From positions 1 to 17,807 of the forward strand of contig CANCDA010000030.1 of NCBI GenBank assembly GCA_947374705.1: a stretch of DNA of 17,807 nucleotides, read 5' to 3'. The first letter of the stretch is position 1; the number at the start of each line of letters is the position of its first letter. Origin of the DNA: Comamonadaceae bacterium. GTDB taxonomy: Bacteria > Pseudomonadota > Gammaproteobacteria > Burkholderiales > Burkholderiaceae_C. Position numbers and translations under genes: made by a program. Of this stretch, positions 1-6,743 are shown in pieces. Under the pieces are notes generated by a model. That model had not been told where the DNA came from and did no database searches. It saw nothing but the letters and a program-made list of their open reading frames with translations.

Positions 1-266
1 GGCGTGAAGGTATAGCCCGCCAAGTACAGGCGCAGACCCTCAAGCCAGCCCAACGAGCGCTGGTAATGCGCCATCCACATTCGCCAACGCAGACCACGTA
101 AAACAAAGTTGAGCAGGCACAGTGCGGTGGCCAGCAGCCCCGTGGGAGAGGCAAGTCGCACCAGCAGCGCACCCAAAGAAATATTGCCTGCCCACACCAG
201 CGCTACGGCATACACGCTGGCCGCTCCACCCAGCACCAGTAGCAAAGGCTTGAGCGGCAGTTTCAA
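1..266 (-). CDS. Flippase-like membrane protein (lysylphosphatidylglycerol synthase TM / YbhN-type), N-terminal part
   Basis: The gene runs off the left edge; only the first 88 codons are in the window. The translation is strongly hydrophobic, with two likely membrane segments. It carries the family-like stretch NFVLRGLRWRMWM followed by LRLYLAGYTFTP, which resembles the start of the lysylphosphatidylglycerol synthase transmembrane family (PF03706: YbhN, AglD, MprF flippase half). Members are integral membrane proteins linked to moving or modifying lipids. I place the start at a TTG whose last two bases overlap the UbiA gene's TGA (TTGA), because no ATG in this frame lies nearby upstream. That overlap indicates translational coupling with UbiA. 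Inference: a flippase or accessory for the lipid-linked product of the two genes before it. The family call is from a fragment, so the exact role is open. Confidence 0.72.
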   Translation of the reverse strand, partial: MKLPLKPLLLVLGGAASVYAVALVWAGNISLGALLVRLASPTGLLATALCLLNFVLRGLRWRMWMAHYQRSLGWLEGLRLYLAGYTFT

Positions 267-1117
267 AAGTGCGCGCCCAGAAAGATCAACAACCAGGCCC
301 CAAGCGCCAGCATGATCCAGGGGTCTCGCAGCAAGTCGCGCGACACGTCTTCCCCGCGCCCCTGGTGCACTTGGTAGGCGTAGCGCAGCAGGCCAAAGAT
401 CACCACCGGCACGGTATAGACCAGCCGCTCGCCATGCTGCATTTGCGACTCGGGACTGGTGGCGTACAGGCTGTAGGTCAGGATGGTGGCTGTCATGGTG
501 GTGGCCATGAAGGTGTCGAGCAGGGAGGAGGGGTAGCCCTCCATGACGGCGCGCTGGCGCTGCGCGTCATGAAAGCTCTCGGCCTTGCGTTTAGAAAAGC
601 CCAGGAACAACGCGATAAACAAGCCCGTGAGCAGCAACCAGCGCGAGGGCGGAATGCCCACGGCCAGCGTGCCCGCCAACAGGCGCAACATAAAGCCCGT
701 GGCGATGATGGACACATCCACCACGGGCACGTGTTTCAAGCCCCAGGAGTAGGCCAGGTTCAGCACCACATAAAGTCCTAACAGCAGCAAGAGCACCCGG
801 TTGTTGACCGCCAGCAAAGCGCCCGCCATGAAGAGCACCCCCGCCAAACTCAAGGCCATGGGCACGCTGACCGCACCGCTGGCCAAGGGACGTTTGAACT
901 TGGTGGGGTGCAGGGCGTCGCTGGCGCGGTCGCGCCAGTCGTTCAAGATGTAAACCGCGCTGGACACGCAGCAAAACGCCGCAAAGGTGAGCAAAATCCG
1001 CGCGACCAGCGGCCCGTCGCCCCAAGACTGGCTGAACATCAGGCCCGCGAAGACGAATACATTTTTAAGCCACTGGTGGGGCCGCATCAAACGAACAAGC
1101 GAAAGCATCAATGACAT
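263..1117 (-). CDS. UbiA-family prenyltransferase, decaprenyl-phosphate phosphoribosyltransferase-like
   Basis: 284 residues from an ATG placed 4 bases after the PAP2 stop. An in-frame extension further upstream runs back through the PAP2 gene and is rejected. The protein is polytopic. It has the UbiA aspartate motif NDxxDxxxD (N59, D60, D63, D67), preceded by RPHQWLKN (12-19) and followed by KRPLASGAVS (75-84). The second conserved region includes YSWGLK and PVVDV (123-135), then GFMLRLLAG (141-149) and SKRKAE (175-180). This pattern fits the subgroup typified by mycobacterial Rv3806c, which moves 5-phosphoribose from PRPP to decaprenyl phosphate, better than quinone or heme prenyltransferases. 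There is no fused HAD domain, unlike many proteobacterial relatives. A PAP2 phosphatase lies directly upstream and a flippase-like gene overlaps its stop. The family is secure; the phosphoribosyl specificity is inferred from motifs and neighbours. Confidence 0.85.
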   Translation of the reverse strand: MSLMLSLVRLMRPHQWLKNVFVFAGLMFSQSWGDGPLVARILLTFAAFCCVSSAVYILNDWRDRASDALHPTKFKRPLASGAVSVPMALSLAGVLFMAGALLAVNNRVLLLLLGLYVVLNLAYSWGLKHVPVVDVSIIATGFMLRLLAGTLAVGIPPSRWLLLTGLFIALFLGFSKRKAESFHDAQRQRAVMEGYPSSLLDTFMATTMTATILTYSLYATSPESQMQHGERLVYTVPVVIFGLLRYAYQVHQGRGEDVSRDLLRDPWIMLALGAWLLIFLGAHF

Positions 1118-1121
1118 AGGC

Positions 1122-1799
1122 TCAAGCCCTTTGGTTTTGAAGTGGGGGCCGATAGAACTGCGTGAGCACCCGCCAGACCAAGCCGCTGACCAGCAGCGTG
1201 AGTGGGAAAGCCCACAGCACATCGCTGAGCCAATGCGCGCCGACCGACACACGCGCCACGCTGACAGCCAAGCCAAGCACCACCCCCGTCGCAACCCAGC
1301 GCCAGCGGCGACGCGGGCTCAGCAACATGAGCGAGGCCAAGAAGAAGCCGCACGCCGCATGGCCGCTGGTAAACGCGCAGTTGTCGCTGCATTGATTGGC
1401 TTGCACAAAAGCGGGGGTGAACTGGCGCGTGCCACCGAACGCCACCACGTCCATCGGGCGCGCGCGCAGCGTGTGCTCCTTCAGCGCCCAAGTCGCCAGC
1501 CCCGGCCCGAGGGCTATGGAGAAACCCACAAAGGCCAAGGTCAATGCGTGGCGACGAAAGCGCGACACCACGCTGGCGATGATCCAGCCCAGCAGAAAAA
1601 CAATGGCCGTGGTGCGAAATACATCCGGCGTGTACTCGTTAACCCACTCCACCCACAGCCACTGCGCGGGGGTGATGGGTGGCTGCGCTTGCATGAAGAA
1701 GGCGGACACAGCCAAATCCACGCCCGGCCAAACGAGCGGCACCAGCGCCATCAACAGAGATGCGCTCAGCACGGTGAAATAAGCAGAAGAGGAGCGCAT
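1122..1799 (-). CDS. PAP2-family membrane lipid phosphatase
   Basis: 225 residues from an ATG 4 bases after the cbiX stop. A TTG further upstream lies inside cbiX and is rejected. All three PAP2 motifs are intact: K107-x6-R114-P115, then S145-G146-H147, then R183-x5-H189-x3-D193 with the catalytic histidines. Hydrophobic segments around them make a polytopic membrane protein whose active site should face the periplasm. A cysteine pair (C137, C141) sits just before the SGH motif in a CxxNC arrangement, which also occurs in some LpxE-like and other Gram-negative PAP2 proteins. The following UbiA gene suggests a polyprenyl-phosphoryl-phosphoribose substrate, as proposed for the mycobacterial pair Rv3806c/Rv3807c. 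Undecaprenyl pyrophosphate or a lipid A phosphate are alternatives. The family is certain; the substrate is not. Confidence 0.88.
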   Translation of the reverse strand: MRSSSAYFTVLSASLLMALVPLVWPGVDLAVSAFFMQAQPPITPAQWLWVEWVNEYTPDVFRTTAIVFLLGWIIASVVSRFRRHALTLAFVGFSIALGPGLATWALKEHTLRARPMDVVAFGGTRQFTPAFVQANQCSDNCAFTSGHAACGFFLASLMLLSPRRRWRWVATGVVLGLAVSVARVSVGAHWLSDVLWAFPLTLLVSGLVWRVLTQFYRPPLQNQRA

Positions 1800-1803
1800 G
1801 CGA

Positions 1804-2187
1804 TTAAGCCTTGGCGGCTGCAATATGCGCCAACAAATCCAGCACCCGCTCGTCTTCCCCGATGGCGGGTTGCAGCGTGATAGTGGCGCTCGGGTGAGCA
1901 GCCTTCAGGTCGGCGATGAGCTGGGGCAGGTCTTCTCGCGCGTGTTTGCCCACGCCTAAAAACAGGGGGACGATGGTGAGGGATTGAACGCTTGCGGCGA
2001 TCATGTCGGCGGCGCAGGCTAGCAGGTCGGGCTCGGTCAGCTCCAGGTAGGCGCAAGCCACGGTGGCCTGTGGGTCTAGCCCTCGCACACGCAGTGCCAC
2101 GGCCTCCATGGGCAAACGCCACAGGGGGTCACGCGAGCCGTGGGCGAACAGGATGATGCCGTGTGGGGATGTGGGGTTGGAGGTCAT
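1804..2187 (-). CDS. cbiX: Sirohydrochlorin / cobalt chelatase, small CbiX type
   Basis: 127 residues, the usual length for single-domain CbiX(S). These proteins insert a divalent metal (Co or Fe/Ni) into sirohydrochlorin for cobalamin, siroheme or related tetrapyrroles, working as a homodimer in the cytoplasm. The two family landmarks are present: LFAHGSRDP near the N-terminus with metal-binding H16, and FLGVGKHAREDLP with the second histidine H82. The ATG start lies 6 bases after the lptG stop, so it is in the lpt transcription unit although the function is unrelated. No other tetrapyrrole gene is visible, so which metal and pathway it serves cannot be decided here. SirB-like ferrochelatase activity is the main alternative. 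Confidence 0.88.
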   Translation of the reverse strand: MTSNPTSPHGIILFAHGSRDPLWRLPMEAVALRVRGLDPQATVACAYLELTEPDLLACAADMIAASVQSLTIVPLFLGVGKHAREDLPQLIADLKAAHPSATITLQPAIGEDERVLDLLAHIAAAKA

Positions 2188-2193
2188 GGGGTT

Positions 2194-3303
2194 TTATCTT
2201 CGCAGCACCAACCAACCAAAGGCGGTGAGCGAAATCAGGGAGTAAATCATGCCTGGTAAGGCGGCGGTGAGCCAGGGTTGCCAGTGCTGCAATTCGCCCA
2301 CATAGCCAAACACGTTGTTGAGGAAGAAAAAGCTGATGCCGGCCATGACGCCGCCAAACACATAGACCGAAATGCCCTCGTTGCGAAAGTGCAGGTAGGC
2401 AAAGGGCAGGGCCAACACCACCATGACCAGGCAGCTCAAGGGGTAGAATACTTTTTTCCAGAACTCGATCTCGTAGCGTTCGGCGGACTGGTTGTTGGCG
2501 TTGAGGTGGCTGATGTACTGGAACAGATCGACGGTGCTCATGCGGTCGGGCCGCAGCACGGCGGCTGAGACCATCTCGGCGGTGATCTCGGTGGGCCAGC
2601 GCAGGCTGGGCACCACGCTGCGGTCAACGTGGGCTACGGCCACGCCCTGGGCGGTGAACTCTGTGCGGTGGGCCTGCTCCAGCTGCCAGGCATTGGTTTC
2701 GCTGAACTGCGCTGTGGGCGCGTTGGTCATGGAGACCAGCAAGCCTTGGTTGTCAAATTCAAAGATGCGCACGCCGCGCAGGCTGCCATCAGAGGCCAGT
2801 GAATTCACATTCACCGCGAATTGGCCGTAGGCTTGTTTTTCTCGCAACCAAGCGCCAGTTTGACCCACGGTGATGTTGCCTTCAAAGCGGGCTTTGAGGA
2901 GTTGCGCGGTGCGGTCGGCCCAGGGGGCGAGGTAGTCACCGATGACAAAGGTCATCACCACGAAGGCCAGGCCCGTGGCCAAGAGCGTGCGCAGGGCGCG
3001 CCAAGGGCCCAGGCCGCTGGTGCGCAGGATGGTGAATTCAGAGCTTTGGGCGAGGCGCGCCATCACAAAGATGGTGCCAATCAAAACGGTGATGGGGAGC
3101 AGCTCATACAGGTGGTTGGGAATCAGCAAGCCGACGTACATGGCGGCTTGGGGCAGTTGGTAACCCACGCCAATGCCGGGCCGGCCGATGGCAGGAAGCT
3201 GGTCAACAAAATCAAAAAAAGAAAAAAGCGCGAGAAAAGCCAGCGTGACAAAGGCCACAGCCGAAAACACCTCGGCTTGAATTAAGTGGCGAATGGTTCT
3301 CAT
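2194..3303 (-). CDS. lptG: LPS export ABC transporter permease LptG
   Basis: 369 residues. I use the ATG at 3303 because it overlaps the lptF stop (ATGA) and gives the typical MRTIRHLIQAE start; a longer reading extends back into lptF. LptG is an inner-membrane permease of LptB2FG, which pulls LPS out of the inner membrane and feeds it to LptC and the LptA bridge. The layout is that of the YjgP/YjgQ family: N-terminal membrane helices (about 12-32, 55-85, 105-125), a periplasmic beta-jellyroll region (about 130-270) and three C-terminal helices (about 285-369). The conserved cytoplasmic loop EFTILRTSG (89-97) contacts the LptB ATPase. It is coupled to lptF by overlap and followed after 6 bases by cbiX. 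Confidence 0.95.
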   Translation of the reverse strand: MRTIRHLIQAEVFSAVAFVTLAFLALFSFFDFVDQLPAIGRPGIGVGYQLPQAAMYVGLLIPNHLYELLPITVLIGTIFVMARLAQSSEFTILRTSGLGPWRALRTLLATGLAFVVMTFVIGDYLAPWADRTAQLLKARFEGNITVGQTGAWLREKQAYGQFAVNVNSLASDGSLRGVRIFEFDNQGLLVSMTNAPTAQFSETNAWQLEQAHRTEFTAQGVAVAHVDRSVVPSLRWPTEITAEMVSAAVLRPDRMSTVDLFQYISHLNANNQSAERYEIEFWKKVFYPLSCLVMVVLALPFAYLHFRNEGISVYVFGGVMAGISFFFLNNVFGYVGELQHWQPWLTAALPGMIYSLISLTAFGWLVLRR

Positions 3304-4406
3304 GGCTTGGACTTTCTGCGGTGTTGCGTGATCAACCGCAGGTTCAGATGCCAGTTGTTGTTTTGCTGGGCCAGCCACAGCAGTGCCGCTGCCAAGACGC
3401 CGCCATGCAGCAACAGATTGAAGCTCATGAAGTCGATGCGTCCCGAGGCGATCCAGCTCTGCCCCAGGTTGAGCAGGTTGAGGTACACCTGAAATAAAAG
3501 CAGAGAGAAAAAGAAGTTGCCCGAGCGCCCAACCCTGGGGTTAACGCGCGAGGCGGTGAGGGCCAAAATCATCAGGTTGAGCGCGGCAAAAGCAAAACCG
3601 ATGCGCCAGGAAACCTCCCCCAGGTTGACCAGGGTGGGGTTGAGCACGAGATCCAGAAAACTCAGGGTGTTGAGTGGCGCTTCTGGTTTTGCGCCGAGTT
3701 GGTTTTCGGCGACCCGAATCGCATACTGGGCGAACTCGATGATTTTTAAATCTGACTTGCCCAGGGTGCTCTCCAGGCGCTGGCCGTTCTCCAGCACGAG
3801 GAAGCGGTCGTTGCCAATGAGTTCGGTGTGGCCTTTGCGGGCCGATGTCACGGTTTCTTTGCCGCCCTCAGTGCTGGCGACAAAAATATTGGTGGCAGAT
3901 TGCTCGTTGAGCTGACTCTTTTCAACAAAGAAAACCCGGTTGCCACCGGCGGATTCTTGAAATTGCCCGGGCTGAACCCGCTCCAGATCACCCCGGTTCT
4001 CGTAGCGGGATTTCATGGCTTCAATTTGCTGATTGGCCCAGGGCAAGGCCAACAAAGCGAGCGCGGCAATCATCACCACAACCGGCCAGGCAAAGCGCAA
4101 CAAGGGGCGCAGCAGGCTGGACAGCTCCACGCCGCTCGCGAACCAGATCACCATCTCACTGTCGCGGTACAGGCGCGAGAGGGTGGCGATGGTGGCGATG
4201 AACAGGCCCATGGTCATGATGTTGGGCATGAAGGTGAGCACGGTGTAGCCCATGACGAGCATGACGTCCGATGGGTTGAAGCTGCCGCGTGAGGCCATGC
4301 CCAGGGTGCGGATCAGCGTCATCGTCATCACCACGGTGACCAGGACGATCATGGTGGCGACAAAGCTGCGGGCCAGCTCCTTGCGGATGGAGGAATGGAA
4401 TAACAT
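3300..4406 (-). CDS. lptF: LPS export ABC transporter permease LptF
   Basis: 368 residues from the ATG at 4406. A TTG 7 codons upstream overlaps the divergent gene's leader and is less likely. The start LFHSSIRKELARSF and the following TVVMTMTLIRTLG and NPSDVMLVMGYTVL are typical of betaproteobacterial LptF. N-terminal helices lie at about 17-37, 55-80 and 105-125. A periplasmic beta-jellyroll region spans about 130-270, and C-terminal helices include LLLFQVYLNLLNLG. It pairs with LptG in LptB2FG at the inner membrane to extract LPS. It is the first gene of the leftward run and is divergent from pepA with only 23 bases between start codons, the same arrangement as lptFG/pepA in E. coli. Confidence 0.95.
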   Translation of the reverse strand: MLFHSSIRKELARSFVATMIVLVTVVMTMTLIRTLGMASRGSFNPSDVMLVMGYTVLTFMPNIMTMGLFIATIATLSRLYRDSEMVIWFASGVELSSLLRPLLRFAWPVVVMIAALALLALPWANQQIEAMKSRYENRGDLERVQPGQFQESAGGNRVFFVEKSQLNEQSATNIFVASTEGGKETVTSARKGHTELIGNDRFLVLENGQRLESTLGKSDLKIIEFAQYAIRVAENQLGAKPEAPLNTLSFLDLVLNPTLVNLGEVSWRIGFAFAALNLMILALTASRVNPRVGRSGNFFFSLLLFQVYLNLLNLGQSWIASGRIDFMSFNLLLHGGVLAAALLWLAQQNNNWHLNLRLITQHRRKSKP

Positions 4407-4429
4407 CAAAGCTAAGGAAAACCTCAATT
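4407..4429. promoter_or_regulatory. Divergent lptF / pepA start-codon gap with pepA ribosome site and possible lptF -10
   Basis: Only 23 bases separate the two ATGs, so at least one promoter must lie inside the opposite coding region. On the plus strand AAGG at 4414-4417 is a good Shine-Dalgarno for pepA. On the minus strand CATAAT (plus 4427-4432), overlapping the pepA start codon, could be an lptF -10, though I see no good -35 upstream of it. The Shine-Dalgarno is seen; the promoter is a weak guess. Confidence 0.35.
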
Positions 4430-5947
4430 ATGAACTTTGAACTCAAGACCCTTGACCTTGCCGGTGCGGCTGCTTTGAAATGCGACGCGCTGGTGGTGCT
4501 GGTGACAGCCAACTTCAAACCCGGTGCGGACGCCTTGTCCAACCAGGTGGCGCTGGCCCTGAAAGCGGGTGACTTGCAAAGCAAGCCCGGCAAGCTGCTG
4601 GCCTTGTACCGGCCTATGGGCGCACAGTGCGGGCGCGCCGTGTTGGTGGGGGCGGGTGATGGGGCACCAAAGCAGGTGCGCCAGGCCCTGATGGCGGCCA
4701 TGGGTGCGCTGCGCTCGGGTGCTGCGGGGGAGAAGAAGCTGGTGGTGTGCTTTGCCACGGAGCCCAGTGCCCAAGCCGTTCAAGTGGCCGTGAGCACGCT
4801 GGCCGATGCCAGCTACCTCTACACCACCACCAAGCCCAAGGCTGCCGCAGACGCGGTGACGCTGGGGCGGGTGACCTTGGCCGTTCCACTGGCGGACACC
4901 GTGAAGTCGGCCTTGACCCAGGCCTTTACCCAAGCGGTGGCCACGGTGGCGGGGGTTGAGATGGCCAAGGAGTGGGCCAACCGCCCCGCCAACCACGCCA
5001 CGCCCACCCTGCTGGCCCAGGCGGCGCGCTCGCTGTCCCGCCTGCCCAAGATCAGCTGTGAGGTGCTGGGGCCTAAAGAGGTAGCCAAGCTGGGCATGGG
5101 CTCCTTCATGGCGGTGGCGCAGGGCTCTGAGCAGCCGCTGCGCTTCATCGTGTTGACCTACAGCGGCGCGGCTAAAACCCAAGCCCCCACGGTGCTGGTG
5201 GGCAAGGGCATCACCTTTGACACCGGCGGCATTTCCCTCAAACCCGCCGCCGAGATGGACGAGATGAAGTACGACATGGGCGGGGCGGCCAGCGTGCTGG
5301 GTGTGTTCCGCGCGCTGGCCGAGTTAAAGCCCGCCATCAACGTGGTGGGGCTCATCCCCACCTGCGAAAACATGCCCGGTGGCCGCGCCCTCAAGCCCGG
5401 CGATGTGGTGACGAGCATGAGCGGGCAAACCATCGAGGTGCTCAACACCGACGCCGAAGGGCGATTGATCTTGTGTGATGCGCTCACCTATGCCGAGCGT
5501 TTCAAGCCGCGTGCTGTGGTCGATATCGCCACCTTGACCGGGGCTTGCGTGGTGGCTCTGGGCCATGTGCGCAGTGGCCTGTTTTCAGCCAGTGACGAGC
5601 TGGCCCAGCAGTTGCTGGCAGCGGGCGAAGCCTCCCTGGATTTGTGCTGGCGCATGCCGCTGGACGATGAGTACGCTGAAGGCTTGAAGAGTAATTTTGC
5701 CGACGTGGCCAATATTGGTGGCCGCATGGGTGGCGCCATCACCGCAGCCAAGTTTTTGCAGCGCTTTGCGGGCAAGTTTGAGTGGGCGCATTTGGATGTG
5801 GCCGGCACGGCGTGGAAGAGCGGCGCGGCCAAGGGGGCCACGGGGCGGCCTGTGGGCTTGCTGTTGGAATTTTTATTGGCGACACAAGTGACGAAAGTGG
5901 TGGCCAAAACCCGCACGCGAAAAACAAGCTTGGCAGGTCAAGCCTGA
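4430..5947 (+). CDS. pepA: Leucyl aminopeptidase (M17, cytosolic)
   Basis: 505 residues, the normal length. PepA removes N-terminal amino acids, preferring leucine, as a di-metal hexamer in the cytoplasm; in E. coli it also binds DNA at Xer recombination sites and at carAB. The N-terminal domain covers about 1-165 and the catalytic domain the rest. The two-metal centre is complete: K259 and D264 in VGKGITFDTGG, D282 in MKYDMGGA, and D341 and E343 in the M17 signature NTDAEGRL. Catalytic K271 and R345 are also present. A Shine-Dalgarno AAGG lies 12 bases before the ATG. holC follows after 15 bases, reproducing the pepA-holC order of E. coli. The C-terminus carries a basic tail rich in K, R and T beyond the catalytic core. 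Confidence 0.96.
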   Translation: MNFELKTLDLAGAAALKCDALVVLVTANFKPGADALSNQVALALKAGDLQSKPGKLLALYRPMGAQCGRAVLVGAGDGAPKQVRQALMAAMGALRSGAAGEKKLVVCFATEPSAQAVQVAVSTLADASYLYTTTKPKAAADAVTLGRVTLAVPLADTVKSALTQAFTQAVATVAGVEMAKEWANRPANHATPTLLAQAARSLSRLPKISCEVLGPKEVAKLGMGSFMAVAQGSEQPLRFIVLTYSGAAKTQAPTVLVGKGITFDTGGISLKPAAEMDEMKYDMGGAASVLGVFRALAELKPAINVVGLIPTCENMPGGRALKPGDVVTSMSGQTIEVLNTDAEGRLILCDALTYAERFKPRAVVDIATLTGACVVALGHVRSGLFSASDELAQQLLAAGEASLDLCWRMPLDDEYAEGLKSNFADVANIGGRMGGAITAAKFLQRFAGKFEWAHLDVAGTAWKSGAAKGATGRPVGLLLEFLLATQVTKVVAKTRTRKTSLAGQA

Positions 5948-5962
5948 GCTTGAAGTCAGACC

Positions 5963-6403
5963 ATGACCGAGCTTGATTTTCATTTCAACGTGCCAGACAA
6001 GCTGCTGTATGCGTGTCGGTTTCTGCGAAAGGCGACCCATCGCGGTGTGCCCGTGGCGGTGACCGCGCCTGCTGATGTGTTGAAGCAGCTTGATGCGCTG
6101 CTCTGGACCTTTTCTGCGCATGAATTTGTGCCGCATGCTATGGCGACCGATGAGGCCCATGTCAAGGCGGCGACGCCTGTTTTACTGTGCGAGTCCGCCA
6201 TGCAGGCATCGCACCGTCAAATCTTGCTCAATCTCGGCGACCAGGTGCCTACAGGATTTGAGCAGTTTGAGCGGGTCATAGAGATCGTCAGCGAAGCCGA
6301 TATGACAGACCGCCAGGCCGCACGCGGTCGGTGGAAACATTACGCGAGCACCGGGCTCAAGCTCACCCGCCATGACATCGCCATCAAGAAAGCCACGGAA
6401 TGA
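5963..6403 (+). CDS. holC: DNA polymerase III chi subunit
   Basis: 146 residues, the normal size for HolC. Chi is part of the clamp loader: with psi it links the loader to single-stranded DNA-binding protein on the lagging strand. Recognisable family parts are the start LDFHFNVPDKLLYACRFLRKA, the central ALLWTFSAHEFVPH (about 45-58), and LNLGDQVPTGFEQFERVIEIV (89-109) followed by RQAARGRWKHY (117-127). It sits 15 bases after pepA, as in E. coli. Its stop overlaps the start of the next small gene (ATGA), so the two are probably translationally coupled. No holD (psi) is in the window. Confidence 0.93.
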   Translation: MTELDFHFNVPDKLLYACRFLRKATHRGVPVAVTAPADVLKQLDALLWTFSAHEFVPHAMATDEAHVKAATPVLLCESAMQASHRQILLNLGDQVPTGFEQFERVIEIVSEADMTDRQAARGRWKHYASTGLKLTRHDIAIKKATE

Positions 6404-6705
6404 CGTCACCCTCGGCCCCTGTGCCACGTTACCTGCCGACCTTGACCGAAGTGGTCAACCCGCCCCCATCCAGCGACCACGCGTCTTCAACTAAAAATCC
6501 AATAGATGCGGAGCAAGCCCTGGCCGACCGTATCATCGAGCGCCTGATGCCTGCGATGCAAATCAAGTTGCGTGAAATTGTGGCCTCTGTCATCCATGAA
6601 GAAATTCGTGCAATGGAGCCCCGCTTGATGCAAGAAGTGCAGAGCATGGCCCGCCAAACGGTGAGTCAGGCTTTGGCTCAGGATGTCGAGCTGAATTCAG
6701 TTTAA
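6400..6705 (+). CDS. Small helical protein of unknown function, coupled to holC
   Basis: 101 residues; its ATG overlaps the holC TGA (ATGA). There is no signal peptide or membrane helix. The first 35 residues are proline/serine-rich and carry PTLTEVV (13-19). Residues about 36-97 look like one long amphipathic helix rich in E, R, Q and M, with spacing suitable for a coiled coil or oligomer (ADRIIERLMPAM, then IHEEIRAMEPRLMQEV). It recalls uncharacterised Burkholderiales proteins found near holC (DUF2486-like), but I cannot confirm that. G+C and codon use match the neighbours and the overlap argues it is real. Inference only: it may work with the chi subunit or may just share its transcript. 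Confidence 0.72.
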   Translation: MTSPSAPVPRYLPTLTEVVNPPPSSDHASSTKNPIDAEQALADRIIERLMPAMQIKLREIVASVIHEEIRAMEPRLMQEVQSMARQTVSQALAQDVELNSV

Positions 6706-6743
6706 GATTTTTGTAGTGCTACCCCAACCCTAAAGAGAAATTC

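Noticed and set aside
987..1880. Long plus-strand open frame (297 codons) across the UbiA, PAP2 and cbiX genes
   Set aside because: Its product is rich in Arg, His and Gln with no recognisable domain, and it lies antisense to genes with complete catalytic motifs. It is a high-G+C shadow frame.
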